The notes under the pieces were generated by a model. That model saw only the letters and a program-made list of their open reading frames with translations. It had not been told where the DNA came from and ran no database searches. Both the position numbers and the translations under genes were made by a program. This document shows, one piece after another, positions 34,173 to 45,479 of a DNA stretch of 64,000 nucleotides; position 1 is the stretch's first letter, and each line of letters opens with the position of its first letter. The DNA comes from Aedes albopictus (lineage: Eukaryota; Arthropoda; Insecta; Diptera; Culicidae). The stretch lies in assembly GCF_035046485.1 (NCBI RefSeq), contig NC_085138.1:17923440-17987439 (forward strand), in the 5' to 3' direction.

Positions 34173-36990
34173 ATGAATTTCCGATGTAATTCCACCAGGA
34201 ATTTTGCGAAAGAAATTCCTTCATGATTTTCCGAATGAATTCCTCCATGTATTTCCGAGAGAATTCCTCCAGGAATTTCCGTGGCAATTCCTCCAGGAAT
34301 TTCGGAGGGGAATCCTCCAGGAACTTCCGGAGAAATCCCTCCAGGAAATTTCGGAAAAAATCCTCCACAAATTTCTGGAGGAATTACTCTAGGAATTTCC
34401 GGAGGAATTCCTCCAGGAATTTCCAAAGGAATTCTTCCAGGAATTTTCAAGGGAATTCCTCTTGGAATTTTCAAAGGATTTCCTGAGAAATTTCCGAAGG
34501 AATTCCTTCATGAATGTCCGAAGAAATCCCTCCATGAATTTCCGAAGGAATTTCTCCAGAAATTTTCCGACGGGATTTCTCTACGAATTTCCGAAAAAAA
34601 TCTTCTAGGAATTTTCAAAGGAATTCCTCTTGTAATTTTTAAAGGATGTCCTCCTGGAATTTCCGAAGGAATTCCTCCATGAATGTCCGAAGGAATTCCT
34701 TTATGAATTTCCGAATGAATTCCTCCAGGAATTTTGCGAAGGAATTTCTAAAGAATTTTCCGAAGGAATTCTTACATGAATTTTCAAAGGAATTCCTCCA
34801 GAAATTTTCCGACGGAATCCCTCCACGAATTTCCGAAGCAATTCCTTGAGGAATTTCCGGAGGAATTCCTCCAGGAAATACCGAAGGAATTCCTCCATGA
34901 ATTTCCGAAGGAATTCCTCCAGGAATTTTGCGAAGGAAATCCTAAAGCATTTTCCGAAGGAGTTCCTCCATGAATTTCCGAAGGAATTGCTCCAGAAATT
35001 TTCCGAATGAATTCATTCACGAATTTCTGAAGGAATTCCTCCACGATTTTTCAAAGGAATTCCTTCAGGAATTTCCTGAGAAATTCCTCCATGAATTTCC
35101 GGATGAAATTTCCGGAGAAGATCCTCCAGGAATTTCCGAAGGAGATCCTTCAGGAGTTTTCAAAGAAATTCCTTCTGCAATTTGCGAAGGAATTCCTCCT
35201 GGAATTTTCGAAGGAATTCCTCCTGGAATTTCCGAAAGAATTCCTGCAGTAATTTTCGATGGAATTCCTCCAGGGATTTTCAAAGGAATTTTACCTGGAA
35301 TTTTCAAAGGAGTTCCTGCCGGAATTTCCGAAGGAATTCTTTCGTGAATGTCCGAAGGAATTCCACCAGGAATTTTCGAAAGAATTTCTCCAAGAATTCC
35401 TTCATGAATTTCCGAAGGAGTTCCTCCATAAATTTCAGAAGGAATTCCTCCAGGACTTTTGCGAAGGAATCGCTCAAGGATTTTCTGAAGGAATTCCTCC
35501 ATGAATTTCCGAAGGAATTCCTCCAGAAATTTCAGGAAGGAATTTCTCCAGGTATTTCCGAAGGAATTACTCCAGGAACTTCCGAAGAAATTCCTCCAGG
35601 AATTCCCGAAGGAAATCCTTCACGAATTCTCGAAGGAATTCCTCCAAGAATTTCCGAGGGAATCCCTCTAGGATTTTCCCGAAGAATGCCTCCATGAGTT
35701 TCCGGAGGAGCTTGTCCAGGAATTTCCGTAGGAATTCCTCAAGGAATTTTCAAAGGAATTTCTCCTGGAATTTTCAAAGTATTTTCTCCTGAATTTCCGA
35801 AGGAATTCCTCTACGAATTTCCAAAGAAATCCCTCCCGGAATTTCGAAAGAAATTTCTTATGGATTTGCTCTGAAATACCTCCAATAATTTCCGAATGAA
35901 TTCCTCCAAAAATTGTTGACGGTTGTCCTCAAAAAATTTCCTTAGGATTTTCTCACATAATCCCCAAACGTGTTTCTGAAGGAATGTTTGAAGAAGTTTC
36001 TCAAGTTTTCATAGGAGTTTCGCAGTACATTTTTGAAGGAATTTCTTGAGGAATTTCCGAAGAAACTTCTCAAGGATCTTTCGCTGGAATTCCTTGAGGA
36101 ATTTCGTAAAGATTTATAAAAAAAAAACCGAAAAAAAAATCCTCAACGAACTTATCAAACAATTTCTCACAAAATTTCCGAATGTATTCCATAAGACATT
36201 TCAGACATATGTCAAAAAAATTCCAAACGAACTCCTTTAACAATTTCCGAATTTTCCTTATCAAGGCATTTTTAAAGGAACTCTTCAAAGAATTTCCGAA
36301 TGAGTTCCTCTAGGAAATAAAAAATCACAAAAAGCATTTCTTCCGGAATTTTCGAAATATTTTTTCAAGGAAGTTTTGAAAGATTTTTAAAGAAATTTCT
36401 TATGGAATTTCAGAAGGAATATCTCAAGAGACTTTTAGTGATTTTTTTTTCAATATTTTCGAAAGAATTGCTTCAGGAATTTGGGAAGGAATTCTCACAG
36501 AAATTTCCGGATGAATTCCTCCAAGAACTTTTGAAGGCATTCCTCAAGGAATTTTCGGAAGAATTCCTCACGAAAACTCCGAAGGAGTTCCTCAAGGAAT
36601 ATTCTAAATCTATTTCAAAGAAATTCCTCAAGGAACTCCCGAAGAATCTTCTAAAGGGAATCGTAGAAGAACTCTCGAAGGAATGTCTTATGGAATTTCT
36701 CAAGGAGCTTTAGAAATGAAGGAATTCCTCATGAAATTTATGAAGAATTTGTCAAGGAATTTCAGGTGGAATTCCTCATGGATTTTCGAAATTAATTCCT
36801 GAAATTATTTTTAATTGATTCCTTTAAAAATTTCCGAATGCATTCCTCTATCAACTTCCAAAGATATTTCTCCAGGAATTTCCAAAGGAATTCCTTTAGA
36901 AATTTTCAAAGAATTTTTTCCCGTAATTCCAAAGGAATTCATTAAAGGATTTTTCGAAGAAATTTCTCCAAAAATTTCTTAGGGTATTCC
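34154..36990. repeat. 24-bp tandem array, right arm (T orientation)
   Basis: Inverse complement of the left-arm unit: GGAATTCC, TCCAGGAATTTCC, GAA in order. Regular to about 35850, then increasingly irregular to 36990 with AT-rich interruptions (36115-36140, 36430-36460). Six-frame open reading is again a consequence of the 24-bp period. Confidence 0.88.
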
Positions 36991-37400
36991 TCAAGGAAAG
37001 GAATCTTAGTTTGATTGGAATTTTTGAAAGAATTCCCGGAGAATTTCTTGAAGTATTTTCTGGAGCTTCTCAAACGGATTTCTGGTGGAATTAAGAACAA
37101 TATTTGTAAAGAATTACTGGAGAAATTCTCAAAGGAATGCATGGTGAAATTCGTAATAAAACTTCTGGAGGAATTATTGAAGAAATTTATGAAAGTATTC
37201 CCAACGGAATTACTGCAAGTTTTCCGAAGGTGATTTCTTCTGGAATATCTACATTAAAATAACCTGTAAAAATATTAAAGAAATTTCTGGAGAAACTGCT
37301 GGATAAATTCAAATTCATGATGGCATTTGTTAAGAAATTCCTGAAGCAATATCTTGAGGAATTCCTCAGGATTATAATCATATACATATGATTCTTCCAT
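36991..37400. repeat. Short A-oriented degenerate stretch at the right end of the 6-kb element
   Basis: Orientation flips back (TTTCTGGTGGAATTAAG, CTTCTGGAGGAATTATTG) before the unique right terminus. It may be a local rearrangement of the array. Confidence 0.5.
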
Positions 37401-37556
37401 TGAACCATTCCTGTTAATCACCCATATTTTATACTTCACTTTTATTTTTTTTTAAATGATGAAGTATTTGAACTCCTTGTTACTGCAAAGTGGTTTTCAG
37501 TTTAAGGGTGCTCGCCCCCCTCTGGCCGAAAAGCTGGCTACGCCCTTGCTTCTCTG

Positions 37557-37740
37557 GAATAGCTATATTGGAATTTTCGCATCCAATTTTGCTACTACGA
37601 CTACTACTACTACTACTTGAAACGCATTGAGTAAATTGCTTCCCTTGAAGTCTCAAATTGAGCTTCTTAAATTCTTCGAAAATGTCAGCAAAATAAGATA
37701 ACTGTAGAATTCGATGAGGATTGCTCACCATATTTAAATG
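37557..37740 (-). pseudogene. hAT transposase internal fragment
   Basis: Minus-strand frame: MVSNPHRILQLSYFADIFEEFKKLNLRLQGKQ. YFADIFE..KKLNLRLQGK closely follows the conserved YLADIFxxLNxLNLxLQGK segment of ZBED5-group hAT transposases. Downstream is a low-complexity Ser run (37597-37620), and the frame is then cut by the nested 6-kb element. It belongs with 29990-30270. Confidence 0.8.
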
Positions 37741-38059
37741 TTCGCTTGGAGTCCAAGATTTAAGTTAAAATGATCCGTCACATTTCTTTTTAACAACGTT
37801 GGTGTGATACAAGAGCATAGGTTGGAATCCATGTTGGCAAACAGTCTTGAATTCAAATCGCTGAATTTAACGAAAACTAACAACTACATATAATCGTTTG
37901 ATCTAAAGCGATGCTCAAAGATGTCAGTAGTAACAAATTTCAACGTCAAAAATTGATGAAATTAAAATAATATTCTTGGGCAGACAATTCCCCCCCTAGG
38001 AGTACAAAATTCCCCCCTAGGGGGGAATTCCCCCCGGGTTGAAAACCACTGCTGTACAC

Positions 38060-39380
38060 GATTCAGAGGCTCTCTTTAACGGTAAAATAATGGCGCCGGC
38101 TACGTCCTTGCAGTCAGGTTGGAAGAGGGAAGGAATGTTAGTAGCAACCTTTGTTGAGAAAGCCCGCGTTTACCGCTGTGACTGCACCAAAAACTGCAGG
38201 TAGGAATGCTTGTTAGTCGGGATTGTATCGTTGGGTCTGTATTCACTTTGATAAGTGACATAATCTTTTGAAGTTGAATCGTGCCATGTAGACTACAGCG
38301 CTATTGTTCACTTCAAGATAATAGAAAAACAGTATGTCACCTGTCAGATTGCACAAAAAAGTGAAAATCAAGAAAATATACAGCATAGATAAGTTATAAG
38401 GGAAAATCCCGAACAGTGACAAAATGAAACAAAAATCCAAGTCGACACTCATAGTGACGAACTATACAAAGTCAATAAAAATATGTCAAAAGAGGACGTC
38501 ACATATATGAGAATACAAAATATGACCTATGGTATAAGACGAAATTAATAAAATAATTGAAATAGAACCCCCAGAAAGAGGAACAAACTCACCGGAACAT
38601 TGACTTAAAATGGTGATCTGAGTTTCTCCGGGTAGCTGCTGCCTTCCACTGGCATCACACGAAATAGTTCCCGAAAAAATCGTTTTTCCCCGCACACAAA
38701 CTCACAACGAAGATGCTATTTTTTTTTCTATTTGGGACATAACCACTGCGACCAATATTTGATCTATTGTGGTATACCCCGTGTCCTTTGTACAGTGCAT
38801 GTCGTATTACTATATCACCATTGAGAAGTTATAAAGTATTCGGTTTTGTTACAGTAGTTATTTTCAACAAAATCGTACGGAAGGATCCGCTTTAAAACGC
38901 TCCTTTTTCAGTCATAATCAGATCCGCAAATCCGTCAAAAAATGATACCGATATTGACCATGCATCGGAACTCTAGTTCTTGTTTGTTTCAAACCAGTGA
39001 ATACCGATTAAATGATTAGGAATACTAACCCATTTCTCCCTGTTTCAAAACCTATCTCGGCCACACCTAAAACCAAGACCTATCACTTTCAACAAGGTGT
39101 GAAATGTAATAAGGACCAAAGAGTTTTCCTTTGATTACTCAGTTATGCTGCTCCACAAGTTGGAAGCAGTCAGGACTAGGGTTCGGTTTGGTAGATTTTT
39201 TGCCGCAAACGCATCCCAAAAAGGTGATCTACCCACGCTACGGGCTCCGTCTATGATCGAGCATATTTTAAACCCCCTCAACCATTCATCCATCAGCACG
39301 GGTCGCCTGACACCTTGGATTGGGGTTACCTGTTTGGTGGACTTTTACTTCCGAAACAGGTGGTCCGTAGTGCTATTCTA
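38060..39380. other. Non-coding stretch upstream of the R1 insertion
   Basis: No gene supported. The last 250 bases look like part of an older repeat into which R1 inserted. TAGTGCTATTCTAAACCGTC occurs twice near the R1 5' junction (about 39369-39388 and 39403-39422). Confidence 0.45.
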
Positions 39381-39445
39381 AACCGTCAACTACGCTATTC
39401 TAGTAGTGCTATTCTAAACCGTCTACTGACGCCTACAGGATCGTT

Positions 39446-40976
39446 ATGGCCAAGACGAGAGGTGTGATGGCTCCTACAGAGCAATCTCCAGAGATGTTGG
39501 AGGGGACCATTGGAGGACTTTTTCCGCGTCTTGATCCTAATCCTTGGCCTCCTTTCGTAGGACAGCCGGGGACTGGGGCTGGCGATGAGGAGAGGGTCAC
39601 CGATGTGGAACTTGCGGGGATAGCTAAGTCCCTTAGCGTAGGTAAGGCCCCAGGTCCGGATGGAGTTCTGAACCTGGTCTTAAAAGTAGTCATTGCAGAG
39701 GCTCCCGAGATGTTCAGGTCTGCTATACAGAAATGCCTGGACGAAGGAGTTTTCCCAGAAGTTTGGAAGAGGCAGAGCCTGGTACTATTGCCAAAGGCGG
39801 GGAAACCACCCGGAGACCCGTCGGCATATAGACCAATATGCTTGATTGACACGGCGGGGAAGGTGCTCGAAAAGATCATCCTCAATAGAATGTTGAGGTT
39901 CACTGAGGGCGTAAATGGTCTCTCGAGTAACCAGTATGGCTTCCGGAAGGGGAGGTCCACCGTAGACGCTATCTTGTCGGTTACAAAAACCGCCGAGAAA
40001 GCACTCGAGCCTAAGAGGAGGGGAATTCGCTTTTGCGCGGTAGTGACTCTGGATGTAAGGAATGCGTTTAATAGCGCCAGCTGGTCTGCTATTGCCGATG
40101 CGCTCTTGCGTCTGGGGATACCGGAGTACCTGTACAAGATTCTCGGAAGTTACTTTCAGAATCGTGTACTAGTCTACGACACGGAGGTGGGTCGGAAGTG
40201 CTTTCACATAACCTCAGGAGTCCCGCAAGGTTCCATCCTGGGTCCGGTGTTATGGAATGTCATGTACGACGAGGTGTTGAGGTTAGAGTATCCAGTGGGA
40301 GTGGTGATTGTCGGATTTGCCGACGACATTACGCTCGAAGTCTACGGTGAAACGATCGAGGAGGTAAAGTTGACTACCAACCACTCGATCAAGGTTGTGG
40401 AGGCGTGGATGCGGTCCAGGAAACTGGAGCTGGCTCACCACAAGACAGAGGTGACGGTTGTTAACAACCTGAAGTCGGAGCAGCAGACGGAGATCAGTGT
40501 AGGAGACTGTACTATCCTGTCAAAGCGCTCCGTCAAACACTTGGGCGTGATGATCGACGATAAGCTTACCTTCGGTAGCCACGTCGATTATGCCTGTAAA
40601 AGAGCCTCCACAGCTATTGCGGCACTGTCCCGGATGATGTCCAATAGCTCTGCGGTGTACGCCAGTAAGCGCAAGCTTCTGGCTAGTGTTGCTACGTCCA
40701 TACTTAGGTATGGCGGCCCGGCGTGGGGCACCGCGCTAAGTACTAAATGCTACCGACGGAAGCTGGAAAGTACTTACAGGCTTATGTGCCTGAGGGTTGC
40801 GAGCGCATACCGTACCGTGTCACACGACGCTCTCTGCGTCATTACTGGTATGGTGCCTATCAGCATTCTTATCAGTGAGGACATGGAGTGCTTCGAAATG
40901 CGCGGCACAAGAGGCATACGCAGGACTGCCAGGATGGCCTCTATGGTCAAGTGGCAGCGCGCGTGGGACAGTTCCA
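39446..40976 (+). pseudogene. R1-clade ORF2, reverse transcriptase part
   Basis: Open from an ATG at 39446, though the true protein began upstream and is truncated. Seen: KAPGPDGV (RT motif 0/1), PSAYRPICLID near residue 126, NQYGFRKGRSTVDAI, VTLDVRNAFNSASW, GVPQGSILGPVLWN and GFADDITLEV near residue 291, followed by a thumb with KTEVTVV and LGVMIDDKLTF. The catalytic Asp residues are intact. The frame runs into the inserted element after WDSST and meets a stop at 41030-41032. Lacking endonuclease and ORF1, it cannot mobilise itself. Confidence 0.92.
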
Positions 40977-42204
40977 CCCGAGCAGACGGGAATAGCAACA
41001 GCATAATAAAATGTGTTATTTTGGAAAAATAACTGAGTAGCGGAAAGAGTTATTTTCATGTTATTTACATAACATATCCTGTTATAGACTTGTCTGTCAT
41101 AAGCGGCAAAATAACAAATATTATAACAAAAAAAATGTTCCTGGAAGACCTGTTTAATAACATGTTTTGTTAGTTTCAATAACAACTTAATAACAGCGAA
41201 TTTTGAAAATATTTTAATAACAAATTTTGATATGAATACGTTATTGATAACAATCTGAAAACAAAATTTGCTTTTTTTCTGTTGCGGATAGGAACTCCTC
41301 CAAAGTCCCATATGCATTCAATGGGATACGCAACAATAGGATCTATTGTTAAATGTTTCATTCATAATTGGGACGCTTTTTTTGTCGCAAGCGATTCCTT
41401 ATCGAAAACAGAGAGAAACAATAGTTCTCGTTCATTTTCCAAACAGCTTACGATGAAAAACTACCGTCGTTTTGAAACCCTTTATTAGATGGTTTATTGT
41501 TTATAAGATTAATTTACATTATTACCTCATTGATTGACACATTTATCCTAGTTAATCTAAGTGGGTTCGATGCAGTGAAATCAATAAAAATAAAATGTCT
41601 AAAAATAATCAATGGAGTTCTTGATGACTTATTTTTTTTACATTTTTGTCGAAAATGTGTTGTTCGTCGTTGAATTCCACCAGTTGATCCAGAATGTTTC
41701 ATAAAATGGCTAACACTCTATTACACTCTCTATTTTCGTATTCATACCTAACTGAAACTGGGACAAAAAAACAGGTATACTTTTCAAAGTGCTTATAAAA
41801 CAAAAGGCTGATAAGTTGGCTCTGTAACGTAATGTCAGTAAGAAGATGAACTGATGACAAAATAATATTTTCTCTTACAGTTCCTCACGGAATGCTGTGA
41901 ACAACGAAAATCTCGAATTGTGTAGTTTTGATTGCAAAGCTAGTTATGTTGTAATATTAATGATCAAATATTTGTACTAGTCTCGATGACACAATAATAA
42001 CTGAACTTGTGCTACAACAAAACAAGTTACTGAAATGTAATTTAAAGAAAATATACCAAGAGCACGATCATAACAAAATGAAATTGCCCAACAGAACATG
42101 TTATGGAACGATGATGACTTAATAAGTTAATAATAACAAACCGAGATATAAAAACAGGTTTTGTGATTCCGTTGTTATTATTTTGATATTTTCCTCTGCT
42201 CGGG
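40977..42204. mobile_element. 1228-bp TIR element inserted in R1
   Basis: Inverted termini CCCGAGCAGA. If the duplicated target is the 2-bp CA (40975-40976, 42205-42206), removing the element plus one CA restores an uninterrupted R1 frame reading WDSST-KGRWTH. The interior is AT-rich with many ATAACA/TGTTAT words and no transposase. Superfamily undetermined; a 2-bp non-TA duplication is uncommon. Confidence 0.82.
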
Positions 42205-42595
42205 CACCAAAGGAAGGTGGACCCATAGGTTGATACCGAGGGTAGATAGTTGGATTAATAGGCGCCATGTGGAAGTTACTTTCCACCTGACACTGGTCCT
42301 CACAGGTCATGGTTGCTTCCGACAGTATCTACACCGTTTCGGGCATGCGGATTCTCCCGAATGCCCAGCGTGCAATGGTTTAGAGGAAACGGCGGAACAC
42401 GTTTTGTTCGTGTGCCCGCGTTTTCGCACAATGCGTGACCGCATGCTTGCCACATGCGGGGAGGACACAAACCCGGACAACTTGGTCCAGAGGATGTGTA
42501 GGGATGAGTTTGGCTGGAACGCCGTTTCAACGGCTATCACCCATATCGTCTGGGAACTACAGAGGAGGTGGCGCGTGGACTCGGAGAGTGGCTAG
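42205..42595 (+). pseudogene. R1-clade ORF2, C-terminal part
   Basis: Continues the R1 frame after the inserted element: KGRWTHRLIPRVDSWINRRH...LTGHGCFRQYLHRFG, then the C-terminal finger CPAC-x9-HVLFVC (42362-42417) and a TAG stop at 42593-42595. LTGHG and the CCHC finger are standard for R1-clade proteins. About 720 bp of G/C-rich 3' UTR follows; frames in it (e.g. 42435-42836) are not genes. Confidence 0.9.
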
Positions 42596-43329
42596 TCCAG
42601 ATGCAGTACAAGAGGTGGTCCAGGGGTTCGGAGTCGGCTTCGTAGGTCATACCGGTGCCCTGCGGTCGAGATCGACCCTTACAACGATTAAGTGGCCGCG
42701 GAGAGGAAGTCCCGGTAGCGGTGCTGTCGTGGCGTCGGTCTACTGGGTTGGATCCGAGCCCGCGGTTGGAAAGGGGTCCCCGGCAAGGGTCGGGGTAGGT
42801 GAGATCCTGCTGTCTGCAACCTACGGGTGCATCTGATAGGGCCTGAAGGGTAGTGATACCCTTCCTTACGGGCAGGTCAGATCGGGTTGCACGTGGGCAT
42901 CAGTTCTTGATGTCCGCTCAGCAGTAGGGCGCGGGCGGGGTTGACCCTGCCCGCCTTCCGAGGACAAAGGGAGTGGCGAGGACCACTCGGGAAACTGGCT
43001 AAGCGCCAGCATGCTACCGTGATGGACTCTCCAGAGCGAGTCATCGATGTTCGTTGCTGCTAGGCTACGCAGCTAACCTTGAGGGTGCGATGTGCACTAG
43101 TTCCTCTCTGAAGCAATACCTTCTTGGTGGTTCCGGAGAGACGTAGGGTTTGGCGACCATAGGAATGGTATAGTGGGTACGAGGAGAGAGTAGTCCCGGC
43201 TTTTACTTTTGTTGTAGAAGACGGCCTCAGACCTACACTACCCTATCCTTCTGTTAGGGTGTCTGTTGAGCAGATTATCCCCCTATGGTTTAGAAGGAAA
43301 AAAAAAGAAAAAAAAAACCGTCAACTACA

Positions 43330-45479
43330 CACAGTCTATGAAGACGCGACCGGGCAGCTGCTGTCTTCGTATTCCTATTCTTGGCCTTGCTTCTTGGTTT
43401 TGGCAGATGAAAGTAGAGTTGCGAAAGTTGTAGATTTCAGATTTGACTACATTCATGATTCTACAACCCCGAATCTACTTATATCAAGTAACACAGTTTT
43501 GTCTGACCCCATTTTGAAAATACACATTTCGTGTAATCATTGTCTGTCCCGAAGAAATTACACCATTAAAACAGTTTTATCCTTTATCTGCAAATCGCGA
43601 AGAAGTGACACTTATTTATTCCACTCTCTTCGAAAGCTACTTCAAAGAACAATAAATGACTCAATTACAAGATTCGCTCATCACTCGCCGTGGACTATAC
43701 CGCCAAGTGGACGACCTTAAACATAAAATTTTCATATCTTAACCACTTTCCAATGGCAGAGCTTTTCCTGTGTTGATGGCTTATACCAACTTCTCTTCTG
43801 ATCTTGCCACACTAGCTAGCTAGCAGCTCGCTTGGAAAGTGCTTATTTTCCTTTTAGTGGCTCACCAGATAACGTTTATAGTGTGCCCGTGAGACCATGA
43901 GGCAAGCCCGAAACTCCCGTGCCAAGAATTATGTCTCAATAAATATTTCCTCACCAGGAGGCGAAAAATCCCATCAAGGGGTCGTGCCGTTCCTCCTCTT
44001 CTTGTTGCGAGAACGAAACGCAAGCAACACTACAACCACCACCACTATGGGCAATGAGGTTTGCTCCTTTGGAACTCGATCTCCAAAACCAGCCCGGAGC
44101 GTTGCTTGGGTCACAAATCTACCGGCCACTGACTGAATCTTCCCCCATCATTCGCCTACCCGTTGCAATATATTAGCGCTATCAAGTGGAAATCGACTCC
44201 AGCGCCCAGGTCCAGCTCGGGATAGTAGTGTAGTGGAGCTGCAGCGGCATAACGCCATCTTCCAGCAGAAAGCAAAACATCGCTGCCTCGGCTGACTACT
44301 GCAACTAAAAAGAACGACTTCCGAGAAAAGAATTAAGCAAGCAATCTTTTTCCCCCCAGACCCTACCGCCCGGTCCACAGGTCGTTCTGTTTTTGTATAA
44401 ATAAGAGTAAACTGTTTTAAACTCCAATAACACTTAACGACCGTATCAGGGCGAACCGAGAAAAGGGCCATAAAACACCCCCGGAAGTGGCACAAGGAGC
44501 TCCTCAGCCCGAGCAGCAGCAGCAGCAGCAGCAGCAAACGAACAACTATACATACAACAAATATAAAAGTGGTTTGCTACTTGGGGCCATCTTGGCCAGA
44601 TGTATACAGATGATACCTTGTGCAATTCGAAAGCGCAGCCAACACCTTAGCAGTTTCGGAATTTGAAAGAAGAAGCACACGAGTCCTTGTGCCACATACA
44701 CTACACAGCTTGAATCGAGACCGACCGGTGAGAGAAAATCTCGTACTTCTTTTACATATCTCCTGTTAGTTTTTCTGCAGGTCACCGAGAAAAGCCATGG
44801 TGTCCGAGGGGAATGCCTGGAATCTCAAAGTTGAGGATACTAACATCGGAAGAAACGATTTCAACTAAGTGGATTAATCGAAACTTTTGAACCGAGTTAT
44901 TTCGTAACACTGTACACACATTCTATACGTGCTATCTGAATCTGGAGATCATCTTCTGCTGTCTGAAAATATTTTTTCATAAGACATTGAATTCTCTCAA
45001 CACTAGAGGAAGGTATGTAGTGTGGTCGGGTCAAACTGGTTGATGTTTTTTGTTGCAAGACGCCAGTTTCGGTTCACTATTCAGACATAAACAAGGCGCA
45101 TCTGGCACACGGAGTATAGTTTATACTGTTATAGTACTTGCTTCTGCAATTCGGCAAAGTGGTATCTTGGGGGTTCATTAATATGCTTCGGAATGAGAAA
45201 GCTTGGCTTGATTTGGGGACAATTAAGTTGAATTGACTTTGGAACGTTTTGTAAAAATGCATTGCACACTACATAGTAATGCAAGCAAGTTACGACGATT
45301 TCAATTGTCTGCTACCAATAAAGTATCTTGAAACAGCTTCCGATAGATGATAGGATGGTTATATAACAATATAGTAAACACATAATTAATCAGAAAGATC
45401 TCACCAAGTTTCATCTCGTCAGATTCTTTGTATTCAGAATTAAACTATGCATCTGCAGCAATGTTCTAGATTATACATC
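43330..45479. other. Low-copy non-coding block
   Basis: No gene supported. Frames of up to 153 codons (43259-43720 plus, 44148-44537 minus) show no domain. An (AGC) run of about nine units lies at 44512-44538. It may be host intronic or intergenic sequence. Confidence 0.45.
44512..44538. repeat. (AGC)n microsatellite
   Basis: About nine tandem AGC units. Confidence 0.9.

Larger units (their letters stand above)
31487..37548. mobile_element. 6.06-kb non-autonomous hAT-like element carrying a giant palindromic 24-bp array
   Basis: Termini are the perfect 15-bp inverted repeat CAAGGGCGTAGCCAG. The element is flanked by a perfect 8-bp duplication CTTCTCTG (31479-31486, 37549-37556). Just inside the left end is a G9/G8/C8 run (31503-31537). 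The rest is two arms of 24-bp repeats in opposite orientation, 31640-34153 and 34154-36990, then a short A-oriented stretch to 37380. No transposase is encoded. It is inserted within the older hAT at 29811-38051. Size, symmetry and intact ends suggest mobilisation in trans as one unit, but growth of the array after insertion cannot be excluded. Confidence 0.88.
29811..38051. mobile_element. Decayed hAT element hosting two nested elements
   Basis: Termini CAGTGGTTTTCAACC and its exact inverse (ending 38051), with a perfect 8-bp direct repeat CTGTACAC at 29803-29810 and 38052-38059. CAGTGGTTTTCAACC-type ends and 8-bp TSDs are typical of hAT. Fragments of a ZBED5-like hAT transposase lie on the minus strand at both sides of the insertions. 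Removing the nested elements leaves about 1 kb, so the element was already internally deleted. Subterminal C-rich runs occur at both ends. Confidence 0.9.
39394..43315 (+). mobile_element. 5'-truncated R1-clade non-LTR retrotransposon
   Basis: Contains the RT and C-terminal parts of R1-type ORF2, about 720 bp of 3' UTR and an A-rich tail (43289-43317). AACCGTCAACTAC at 39381-39393 and 43316-43328 is a 13-bp direct repeat taken as the TSD. The endonuclease and ORF1 are missing, as usual for 5' truncation. It is interrupted by a 1228-bp TIR element at 40977-42204. Confidence 0.88.

Noticed and set aside
31590..35700. Many long ORFs (up to 209 codons) on both strands
   Set aside because: All are translations of the 24-bp repeat, whose period and lack of stops open every frame; products are 8-residue periodic and have no domain.
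31640..36990. CRISPR-like array
   Set aside because: The 24-bp units are contiguous and diverged without unique spacers, and the genome is eukaryotic.
42435..42836. 133-codon ORF overlapping the R1 3' end
   Set aside because: Out of frame with the clear R1 protein and running into its 3' UTR.
43259..43720. 153-codon plus-strand ORF
   Set aside because: Starts inside the R1 3' UTR and crosses its A tail and TSD; no domain.
44148..44537. 129-codon minus-strand ORF starting with a Leu run
   Set aside because: The Leu run is the AGC microsatellite read on the minus strand; the remainder has no recognisable domain.
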